From: Paraburkholderia bonniea
GTDB taxonomy: Bacteria > Pseudomonadota > Gammaproteobacteria > Burkholderiales > Burkholderiaceae
Direction of reading: 5' to 3'
DNA length: 64,000 nt
NCBI RefSeq assembly: GCF_009455625.1
Contig: NZ_QPEQ01000001.1
Location: 1,054,001-1,118,000 of the forward strand
Part shown: in pieces, positions 1 through 6,428 of the stretch
How the letters are laid out: each line of letters starts with the position of its first letter
Numbering within the stretch: the first letter of the stretch is position 1
Translations under genes and position numbers: made by a program
The notes under the pieces: model-generated
What the model was told of the DNA's origin: nothing
The model's database searches: none
What the model saw: only the letters and a program-made list of their open reading frames with translations

Positions 1-732
1 CAGGCCTGCACCCCACGTTTGCTGACGGGCAGCCGTGAACGTGTTGTCGCCAGCTACTGCGCCGCCTGTGTTCGAAATGGTTGTTGCGCCCGGTGCGAAG
101 CTGTTGTTCAGTTGCAGGTAAGCAGCAGCGATGTTCAGGCCACCGTAGTTATACGATGCACCAGCGCTGTACGAACGGTTGTTGGCAAAGCCGCCTGCTT
201 CGTTCGAGAAACCATACTGGGCACCAAAGCGGAAGCCCGAGTAGTTTGCGCTCTGGAACTTGACCGAGTTGTTGATGCGGAACGAGTTGTTCAGGTTGTC
301 GTTGTCAAACGGGTGAGCGAACTGCGTGCCGCCGTATTGTGTGCCTGTCAGTGCCAGAGGGCCCAGATAGTCAACTACGCTGTCGTACTGACGACCCAGC
401 GATACGGTGCCGAATTCATTGCTCGACAGACCAACGTAAGCTTGACGGCCGAATTCGCGGCTGTTTTGTCCAAGGTTACCGTTCTGGATCGAGAAGCCGT
501 TTTCCAAAACGAACACAGCCTTCAAACCACCACCCAGGTCTTCTGCACCACGCAGGCCCCAACGGCTGCCATTGACCTGGCCGCTTGTCGCTTGCCAGTT
601 TGAATGACCACCTTGGTTGTTTGTGTAAGTGATGCCAGCGTCGATCAGGCCATACAGCGTGACGCTGCTTTGTGCGTGAGCTGCTGTAGCAAAAACGCCC
701 GTCAGGGCTGCGACCAGAAGTGTCTTTTTCAT
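1..732 (-). CDS. Gram-negative outer-membrane porin, 3' end cut off by window edge
   Basis: General trimeric porin of the Burkholderia OmpC-like type, forming a diffusion channel in the outer membrane. Translation of the minus strand from 732 starts MKKTLLVAALTGVFATAAHA, a classic Sec signal peptide, followed by QSSVTLYGLIDAGITYT, the hallmark first beta strand of this family, and then GSRWGLRGAEDLGGGLKA and REFGRQAYVGLSS. About 244 codons are present; the family is usually 350-390 residues, so roughly a third is missing beyond position 1. The ATG is preceded by GGAG about 8 bases upstream. Long AT-rich upstream DNA fits a regulated porin promoter. Family assignment is firm; substrate preference cannot be told. 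Confidence 0.93.
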   Translation of the reverse strand, partial: MKKTLLVAALTGVFATAAHAQSSVTLYGLIDAGITYTNNQGGHSNWQATSGQVNGSRWGLRGAEDLGGGLKAVFVLENGFSIQNGNLGQNSREFGRQAYVGLSSNEFGTVSLGRQYDSVVDYLGPLALTGTQYGGTQFAHPFDNDNLNNSFRINNSVKFQSANYSGFRFGAQYGFSNEAGGFANNRSYSAGASYNYGGLNIAAAYLQLNNSFAPGATTISNTGGAVAGDNTFTAARQQTWGAGL

Positions 733-1136
733 CTTTGTAACTCCGAGAGCAGGGAAGAGCCTAAAAACTCAGGCTTGGGGGAAACCATCACGCAGGCGCT
801 CAATCAGTCAGCGAATTTGCGTGACAACGCGTGTAACTGCAATGCGTTCGTTTCCGGACAGGCAGAGTGTAGTGACGGGCTACTCAAACAGACCTTCCGA
901 TTTCCGCAATAAAGTATTTCGAGATACGTGATTTCCAAATGTTGTGTTTAAACTGTTGATATATAAGGATATTTATTTTTTTCGTTGTAATTTTTAGACA
1001 TGTCAACCGTCTGGCGTTGTGCGCTTGCTACACTGGCAGAAATGGGGTGGCAATAGGGGAAAGCATGAAAAGATTGTTGCCCTATGCGGAATAGACGGTT
1101 GCGAATTGGGCGGTTTATCCGGTTAGGGCAGAACTT
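733..1136. other. Porin upstream region, no gene
   Basis: This spacer holds the leader and promoter area of the porin on the minus strand. It becomes AT-rich from about 905 to 1000. The only long frame (948-1175 minus) has no ribosome binding site and overlaps the RNA candidate, so I see no protein gene here. Confidence 0.5.
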
Positions 1137-1142
1137 TATACT
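1137..1142 (+). promoter_or_regulatory. Candidate -10 box of the small RNA
   Basis: TATACT at 1137-1142 matches the sigma-70 -10 consensus closely. The hexamer 17 bp upstream (1114-1119, TTTATC) is a weak -35. Initiation would fall at about 1149, just before the first hairpin of the RNA candidate. Confidence 0.45.
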
Positions 1143-1148
1143 GCGGGC

Positions 1149-1230
1149 TCTGCGGTGACTCGCAGGCTTTTTCATTCAGAAAAAGATCTCCAAGCCTTAT
1201 CGGCGCGACTTTTCAGTCGCGCTTTTTTTT
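1149..1230 (+). ncRNA. Candidate structured small RNA with intrinsic terminator
   Basis: About 80 nt that fold almost completely into three stem-loops. Stem 1 pairs CTGCG (1150-1154) with CGCAG (1161-1165). Stem 2 pairs CTTTTTC (1167-1173) with GAAAAAG (1179-1185), seven perfect pairs with a 5-nt loop. Stem 3 pairs GCGCGACT (1203-1210) with AGTCGCGC (1215-1222) and is followed by eight T residues (1223-1230), a textbook rho-independent terminator. A TATACT box sits just upstream. No plus-strand protein gene precedes this terminator, so it most likely ends an RNA-only transcript. The single-stranded linker 1186-1202 could be a pairing region. I cannot match it to a named family. Confidence 0.55.
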
Positions 1231-1731
1231 GGACAGACAGGTGGGGCGATACGTTGTCCCGAGCGCGGAGGGTGTGTCTGGCGGGAGCGTCAGTTCGTCT
1301 TCCATAACGTAACGGGGTGCGCTTGTTGCTGAAGCCAGCCGCTTTTGCCCATGATTGGTTGCCTGTGACGTTTGGTTCGGCACGGGTTAGCCAGGCAAAA
1401 ATGGGTCGAAATTCGATGGAGACGATGGCGTGTCATATTGCATTGGCTATCGCATTGACTGGCGTTTAATAATTTCGCGTAGCACTATAGAAGCAATCAG
1501 TAGAAATGCTGATTAAAAATACGCCTGGTTAAACGAAGAAATCGAAGAGCGTAGAAATCTGACGGGCTTTGATTGCCAGTTTCGGATTCACTTTGAACTG
1601 AATGCATAAAAGCGGCCATGCCTGAAATGGAATTTTTTAGCAAGCTCACTATATCTGGAGGCTACTGCGTTTGCGCCTTAATCCGCGTGGCCTGCGCTGC
1701 TGTAGCGAGCTTGAGCGGTTAAAAAATTTTC
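1231..1731. other. Spacer between RNA candidate and csp promoter, nothing recognised
   Basis: About 500 bases without a supported reading frame on either strand. It contains scattered AT-rich tracts (about 1440-1560 and 1610-1650) but no clear repeat, RNA gene or insertion-sequence end. Confidence 0.4.
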
Positions 1732-1761
1732 TTGACGGCCGCAGAACCTTCCCCGTATAAC
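1732..1761 (+). promoter_or_regulatory. Promoter of the cold-shock gene
   Basis: TTGACG (1732-1737) and TATAAC (1756-1761) are separated by 18 bp, a strong sigma-70 pattern. Initiation near 1768 would give a leader of about 125 nt before the csp start, a length typical of cold-shock mRNAs whose 5' region controls stability and translation by temperature. Confidence 0.65.
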
Positions 1762-1892
1762 AACTCAGCGTTATCTTGCCGGACAGGCATGGCACACAAG
1801 CAAATGCCATGTCCTTCCGGTAACAGAAGGGCGTTCCGTGGTCAGCATCAGGGTACTGCCCGTTTTAATTTAATTTCGAGGGAAACTGCATT

Positions 1893-2096
1893 ATGGAAAC
1901 TGGTATCGTCAAATGGTTCAACGATGCTAAAGGCTTTGGCTTTATTACATCGGATGCGGGTGGTGACGATCTGTTCGCACATTTTTCTGAAATTCGCACA
2001 GAAGGTTTCAAGTCGCTTAAAGAAAGCCAACGCGTTTCTTTCGAAATTAAAGCGGGGCCGAAAGGCAAGCAGGCCGCGAATATCCAGCCGCTATAA
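1893..2096 (+). CDS. Cold-shock domain protein (CspA family)
   Basis: A 67-residue single cold-shock domain protein, the normal length for the family. It binds single-stranded RNA/DNA and acts as an RNA chaperone in the cytoplasm. Both nucleic-acid-binding motifs are visible: RNP1 as KGFGFIT (residues 13-19) and RNP2 as DLFAHFS (26-32), preceded by the usual GIVKWFN. A purine-rich GAGGGAAA stretch lies 14-21 bases before the ATG. The gene is a single transcription unit with its own promoter, leader and terminator. Whether it is cold-induced or constitutive cannot be read from the sequence. Confidence 0.95.
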   Translation: METGIVKWFNDAKGFGFITSDAGGDDLFAHFSEIRTEGFKSLKESQRVSFEIKAGPKGKQAANIQPL

Positions 2097-2106
2097 AAGC
2101 CAGGTT

Positions 2107-2130
2107 TTGCGGCTAGGCAATTAGCCGCAA
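2107..2130 (+). other. Hairpin after csp
   Basis: TTGCGGCTA (2107-2115) pairs perfectly with TAGCCGCAA (2122-2130). It lies between the csp stop and the terminator and may stabilise the 3' end of this short mRNA. Confidence 0.5.
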
Positions 2131-2135
2131 CACAC

Positions 2136-2165
2136 AAAAACCCTCGTTGATCGAGGGTTTTTTTA
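2136..2165 (+). terminator. Rho-independent terminator of csp
   Basis: An 11-bp stem (2136-2146 with 2152-2162, core CCCTCG/CGAGGG) runs straight into a run of seven T residues. Confidence 0.85.
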
Positions 2166-2346
2166 TTTCCGTTTCGAATCGCTTAGAGCGTGTATGGCGG
2201 GGCGAGCTCACCGCTTGCCTTGCGGCTCCATCTGGTTGCCGAACACGTGCTGTGCAAGGTTGGCTTTAGCGTGCCAGGTTCTCTGGAGATCAACTGGTGC
2301 ATACTGGCCGCCTTTCCGATCATGCTTCACCCACGTCTTCTATCCC

Positions 2347-3489
2347 ATGTCTGAACAGCTTTTGCAGGTTGCGGCAATTGATACGCCGATTGTCTTTGTC
2401 GATCTTGAAACCACGGGTGGGTCAGCCAGCGAGGACCGTATTACCGAAGTGGGTGTGGTCGAGCTTGGACCCCACGGTGTATCTCGCTGGAGCACGCTGC
2501 TTGACCCACAGCAACCGATTCCACCGTTTATCCAGCAATTGACTGGCATTACTGATGAAATGGTCGTGGGTGCGCCAACCTTCGAAGCCATCGCTCCGGC
2601 GTTGTTTGAGCGGTTGGAGGGCAAGCTGTTTATCGCGCATAACGCGAGCTTTGATCGCGGCTTTTTGCAAAGCGCGTTTCGCCGGGCGGGGTTCTCGTTT
2701 AACCCGGATGTGCTGTGTACCGTGCGGTTGTCGCGTGCGTTGTTTCCGGCTGAAAAGCGTCATGGGCTGGACGCGCTCGTTGAGCGGCATACGTTGGTGC
2801 CCACTGATCGCCATCGCGCGCTGGCCGATGCCGATTTGCTCTGGCAATTTTGGCAGCGACTGCATGAACTGGTTCCGCTTGAGCTCTTGCGTGGACAAAT
2901 CGAGCGCACGATGCGGCGGTTTCGTCTGGCTGGCGATATCACCGAGGCGTTGCTTGAAACTGTGCCCACCGGTTGTGGCGTGTATGTGTTTTATGGCGAA
3001 GAGGATGTGCCGCTGTATGTTGGGCGCAGCGTCCGGCTGCGTCAGCGCGTGCGCACGCATTTGAGTGGCGAGCGGCGTTCGGCCAAAGAAATGCGGCTGG
3101 TGGCGCAGGTTCGGCGGGTTGAGTGGCGGGCGACAGGGGGTGAGTTGGGGGCGCTGCTGGCCGAAGCGCAGTGGATTGCGACGCTGCGGCCAGGCCACAA
3201 TCGCCAGCCCCGTGCCAGCAAACGCGAGGTGGCCAGCACGCCTTGGCCGTTTGACGGGGCAGTGGTGTTTGCCGAGCGGGATGAGCGCAGCACCGGCGCA
3301 CCTGAGCCGGTGTTTCATGTGATTGAGGGCTGGCGCTACCTCGGGCATGCGGCTTCACTTGAGCAGGCGAGGGCTTTGCTGGAACAGAGCCCGGCCGGCA
3401 GCGTCGATGTGCAGATCTACCGGATTTTGCAAGCGCATCTGGCGCGCGGCTTGCAGGTGACACCGCTGGCTGCGCCAGCCGGTGCGTGA
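2347..3489 (+). CDS. DEDDh 3'-5' exonuclease fused to a GIY-YIG nuclease domain
   Basis: A 380-residue two-domain nuclease. The N-terminal half is a DnaQ-type exonuclease: Exo I VDLETTGG, Exo II HNASFDRGF and Exo III HRALADADLLW give the full DEDDh set. The C-terminal half carries a GIY-YIG endonuclease core: GVYVFYGEED then YVGRSVRLRQRV, as in UvrC and Cho. This fusion is known in beta-proteobacteria and mycobacteria and is often annotated as polymerase III epsilon-like; a DNA-repair role beside UvrAB is likely but inferred. The frame is open back to 2194, but the ATG at 2347 begins MSEQLLQVAA just ahead of the domain, so I chose it. It abuts the convergent chorismate mutase gene with no spacer. 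Confidence 0.85.
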   Translation: MSEQLLQVAAIDTPIVFVDLETTGGSASEDRITEVGVVELGPHGVSRWSTLLDPQQPIPPFIQQLTGITDEMVVGAPTFEAIAPALFERLEGKLFIAHNASFDRGFLQSAFRRAGFSFNPDVLCTVRLSRALFPAEKRHGLDALVERHTLVPTDRHRALADADLLWQFWQRLHELVPLELLRGQIERTMRRFRLAGDITEALLETVPTGCGVYVFYGEEDVPLYVGRSVRLRQRVRTHLSGERRSAKEMRLVAQVRRVEWRATGGELGALLAEAQWIATLRPGHNRQPRASKREVASTPWPFDGAVVFAERDERSTGAPEPVFHVIEGWRYLGHAASLEQARALLEQSPAGSVDVQIYRILQAHLARGLQVTPLAAPAGA

Positions 3490-4083
3490 TTAACCGATGG
3501 CTCCAACACCGCCTGTTTGGCACACGTGGCTGAGTGCCTGGCTGAGGGCTTCGGTGTAACGCGTGTCATAGCGCGTGAGCGACTTCCAGTTAGCGATGCC
3601 AGCGGCGACTCGTGATGGGCAATCCGCCGTGGCGCGCAGGCCTTGCAGGCGGCTGAGGCTGACAAGCAGAGGTGAAGTGAGCTGTTCTAGCTGAGCCTGG
3701 GTGCGAGCAGAGGACGCTGGCGCGGGAGCCTCTTGTGGCGGTGTGCTGCGCCATGTATTGAATAAAGCTTGCTGCAGCGAGTGATTCGCTTCGATCTGAT
3801 CCTGGAAGAATTCGCGGGCAAAAGCGGGATCGACATTGTTTGCTTTGGCGCGCCGGTTTACCTCGGCGAGCAAGCTGGCTGTGCGCTGTGGTTCGTTGAC
3901 TGGTTGCTGGCTGGCCCACTTCAGGCGCGCGACGGGTTCCGCGAGCGCGAGACGCTGGGAGACCAATGCGATCAAGCTGGTTAGTGCCGTATCGTCGCTG
4001 CTCGCATGAGCCGCCGGGCAGAGTGCGATGACGGCGAAGAGCACCATGGCGCGGCAAGCGCCGGGACGAAAGCGTGATTTCAT
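3490..4083 (-). CDS. Secreted (periplasmic) chorismate mutase, AroQ-gamma type
   Basis: Converts chorismate to prephenate, here outside the cytoplasm. About 197 residues: a Sec signal peptide (MKSRFRPGACRAMVLFAVIA then a cleavable ALCPAAHA), then an all-helical AroQ domain with VARLKW, RTASLLAEVNRRA and FFQDQIEANHSLQ, the pattern of the exported gamma subclass. Four cysteines remain, including a pair near the C-terminus that could form a disulfide. The open frame extends to a TTG at 4092, but the ATG at 4083 starts a normal signal peptide. Cytoplasmic mutase activity is provided separately by the pheA product at 59574, so this enzyme is extra. Its physiological role is unknown in most hosts. 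Confidence 0.85.
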   Translation of the reverse strand: MKSRFRPGACRAMVLFAVIALCPAAHASSDDTALTSLIALVSQRLALAEPVARLKWASQQPVNEPQRTASLLAEVNRRAKANNVDPAFAREFFQDQIEANHSLQQALFNTWRSTPPQEAPAPASSARTQAQLEQLTSPLLVSLSRLQGLRATADCPSRVAAGIANWKSLTRYDTRYTEALSQALSHVCQTGGVGAIG

Positions 4084-4220
4084 TGGAAGCAAGACCTAGG
4101 GAGAAAAGCAGGCAGGCACAAGTGCTGTGCTGTGCTCTGCTACTGGTATGGCTGGTGGATGATGCCCAGCGCGGGTTTAAATCTAAATGAATAAGCAGAT
4201 ACTGAATTAGCAACGCACGC

Positions 4221-4258
4221 AAAAAGGCTAATTTGTCATGAAACTGACAAATTAGCCT
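4221..4258 (-). terminator. Strong terminator downstream of the 49-residue gene
   Basis: Two perfect 14-base arms (4225-4238 and 4245-4258, AGGCTAATTTGTCA) with a 6-nt loop. On the minus strand the stem is followed by five T residues, so it ends transcription arriving from the small gene at 4306-4455. Confidence 0.8.
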
Positions 4259-4305
4259 GATTTATCTGATGGCAGCAGAGATATAAATAAATAACGCATG
4301 AGGCG

Positions 4306-4455
4306 TTATTTTTGCCCCGGCGAATTACGTAGTTCATCAAAAAACGCGCGCACGTGCTCGGGCAGTTCTGCCCCCATAAACTCCACGCCAATCGGCTCTG
4401 GGTCAGGGCTGAGTACTTTGTCGGGTGACGGGATTTTCGCGCGTTTTGCATCCAT
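4306..4455 (-). CDS. Small hypothetical protein, 49 residues
   Basis: Reading the minus strand from the ATG at 4455 gives MDAKRAKIPSPDKVLSPDPE, then PIGVEFMGAELPEHVRAFFD, ending ELRNSPGQK at a TAA (4306-4308). The frame has a good ribosome binding site (GGAGA, 8 bases before the ATG) and is followed by a perfect 14-bp terminator, which together make it a convincing free-standing gene. The product is acidic/proline-rich at the N-terminus with a short amphipathic helix after position 30, no signal peptide and no cysteine. I do not recognise the family. A different frame of 71 codons overlaps it but lacks a ribosome binding site. Confidence 0.6.
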   Translation of the reverse strand: MDAKRAKIPSPDKVLSPDPEPIGVEFMGAELPEHVRAFFDELRNSPGQK

Positions 4456-5083
4456 GATCTTTCTCCAGTGTGGAGCGATTATCAATCGTGTCTCGTGCTT
4501 TGCGCTAGTGCGATGCGAGGAGTTTTTTGCTTTGTTGCATTAACCGCACAGTCACTCTTATATCAAATTGATTTAAACAAAACGTAACAATTATTCGGGC
4601 CGAAATGTGGTTTGCGTTATAGCGCTTTATTCAATGTATGCGGCATGTGTATCAAGGTCGCAAGGCTGGTGAACCAGGTTCCAGGTGATCGCTGTCACGC
4701 ATGGATTGCTGGTTAGCATGATGGGTGGCTTGGGATTGGATCAGGCTTCAACGTGGAGTGAGGCGGGGGTTGCACTAGTTAGTCTGGTTGGGGATTCAGG
4801 TCGGCCGCGCTGTCGCAGCGAGCGGGATGGTATGCGGTGAAGGTTTTTTAACGGAGCCGCGCGCCGATTCCTGGCCCGGATGGTGCGTGGTGGTGGGCAT
4901 CGGTGTTGCTGTCAGCCAATGTTGCCTTCGCCATGGCGAAGGCTTGCAGCAGGGGATGATTCGCTGGCTTTGACCTGGGATCTGGCCCGGTCCGCCATGC
5001 TGGCGGTGGGCGGGCAAATTGGGTCATAAGCGGTGGTCACAAAGTAGCCACAAGCGGGCTGGGTACTGCATGACTAGCGCTCG
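4456..5083. other. Long spacer without a supported gene; holds a 20-bp palindrome
   Basis: No frame here has both a start signal and convincing composition. The first 150 bases are AT-rich and should hold the promoter of the 49-residue gene. The part from 4620 on has coding-like GC content but only short frames on both strands (the longest 73 codons), which suggests either decayed coding DNA or ordinary spacer. A perfect palindrome lies at 4924-4943. Confidence 0.4.
4924..4943. repeat. Perfect 20-bp palindrome
   Basis: The half-site GCCTTCGCCA is followed immediately by its exact reverse complement with no spacer. This could be a regulator-binding site, a recombination target or an RNA hairpin; no adjacent gene start explains it. 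Confidence 0.6.
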
Positions 5084-5116
5084 ATGCGTCCGCGCCCATG
5101 CAGGGTGCGGACGCAT
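5084..5116 (-). terminator. Hairpin downstream of the pilus operon
   Basis: ATGCGTCCGC (5084-5093) pairs perfectly with GCGGACGCAT (5107-5116) around a 13-nt loop, about 40 bases past the adhesin stop codon. There is no U-tract, so it may be an mRNA-stabilising 3' hairpin or an inefficient terminator. Confidence 0.45.
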
Positions 5117-5155
5117 TCTGTTAACAACAGGCCACGGAGGTTGAGCGTGCCGCGC

Positions 5156-6292
5156 TCACAGATAGCCCAGCGTAAAGGTCACGACTGCGTTTGCTGAACC
5201 TGCCTTGATCGTGCCCGTCCGGTAATAAGCCGCTTGCAGGTTGACGGCGACGTTGCCGCCGACACTGGAGTTGTAGCTGGCGATGGTCTGGTCAGTATCG
5301 AGTACGAGTGTTCCGCCTGAGCTGGTCATGAGTTTTACTGCTACTCCTGATGCGGTGGAACCATCGCTCAGGTTGACGATGCCCTTTGCTGCGTCGAGGA
5401 CTTTGCCTGGCGCGTTGAGCTGATAACTGAGCTTTGTCAGGCCGGCCGGGCAATTGGTGAAGTTCAGCGTAAAGGGTGTTGCCTTGCCAGTTGAGCCGAC
5501 CGACGCCATTGAACTCGCGCTTTGCGCACCCATCGGAACGGCGAGGTTCGGTACGGTGACGTTGCAGCCTGTCAGGGTGATGGGGGTAGCGGTGATCGAA
5601 ACAGTGACTTTAGGGAGAGAGTCAGGTGAGTACAGGGTCTTTATGGGCCTAACACCGTCGTCTAGCAGGAGGCCGCCTATCTGGGCAATAGTGCGACGCG
5701 CCACCTGTCCAGTCCTGATTGCGCCTGTTTTGACAAAGAGCACATAGACCTCACCGCCAGTGTTACGACTAGTGCGGCAAATAGATCCTGTTTTCCAGCC
5801 GGTGCTGTTTGGTACTTTCGTACCACCGGACTTGCCGCCAAGATCCCAATAGCTCACGGCAGAATCTGTGCAGCCCGGGACGAGTGGGTGTACGCCAACC
5901 GCAATTCCGAGCCCTGGATGTCCCGTCTCGAAAACGGTGTAGGTGCTTTTGCCGTGCATGACCGTTATTCCTGCGTCTTTAAGGCCGGCTATTGGACGAA
6001 AAAGCACCCCCATGTTCATATTGACTATGCTGTCCGGTGTGCTGTTCTTTATGCAGCTCCACCATATTCCGCCGCTGGTGGCTGTCTGCCAGCTGCCGAT
6101 TGCGCTGCCGACGGGCAACCGTGGATCCACTTTCGACAGATTCGCATTGAAGGAGATATCTCCTGGGCCGATGCCGTGACACGTGACCCCAGCATGCGCC
6201 TGGCTTACGCCTAGCAGCGAAACCCCTGAGACAACGGCCGCTGCCGCCCATTTCATCCATTTGCCGACATACTTTGCGCTTGGACTATTCAT
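5156..6292 (-). CDS. Chaperone-usher pilus tip adhesin (FimH-like, two-domain)
   Basis: A 378-residue secreted protein, too long for a plain pilin and the size expected of a tip adhesin. A signal peptide (KWAAAAVVSGVSLLGVSQAHA) is followed by a receptor-binding-type domain of about 200 residues with several cysteines, then a fimbrial pilin domain from about residue 235: TLTGCNVTVPNL, FTLNFTNCPAG, and a C-terminal strand AVVTFTLGYL with the penultimate tyrosine used for chaperone donor-strand pairing. The ATG at 6292 has GTGGAG upstream; the longer frame to 6307 would begin with TTG. It is the last gene of the operon, 136 bp after the usher. The binding target cannot be predicted. Confidence 0.85.
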   Translation of the reverse strand: MNSPSAKYVGKWMKWAAAAVVSGVSLLGVSQAHAGVTCHGIGPGDISFNANLSKVDPRLPVGSAIGSWQTATSGGIWWSCIKNSTPDSIVNMNMGVLFRPIAGLKDAGITVMHGKSTYTVFETGHPGLGIAVGVHPLVPGCTDSAVSYWDLGGKSGGTKVPNSTGWKTGSICRTSRNTGGEVYVLFVKTGAIRTGQVARRTIAQIGGLLLDDGVRPIKTLYSPDSLPKVTVSITATPITLTGCNVTVPNLAVPMGAQSASSMASVGSTGKATPFTLNFTNCPAGLTKLSYQLNAPGKVLDAAKGIVNLSDGSTASGVAVKLMTSSGGTLVLDTDQTIASYNSSVGGNVAVNLQAAYYRTGTIKAGSANAVVTFTLGYL

Positions 6293-6428
6293 TTCATTTC
6301 TCCACAAAAATCAGTTTCTATCTCGTCAACCAAGCGGATGTCCGCTCGTGTGGTAGGTCTGACGATGATCGTTGCATGCTGGCCAGATGCCAGTACTAAC
6401 CACTTAAATTGCGTGTTACTGCATTTAT

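Noticed and set aside
948..1175. A 75-codon minus-strand frame upstream of the porin
   Set aside because: No start signal, unusual composition, and overlap with the opposite-strand RNA candidate.
4788..5017. Short frames on both strands before the pilus operon as a gene
   Set aside because: They overlap each other, lack ribosome binding sites and have no recognisable motif; decayed coding sequence is possible but not supportable.
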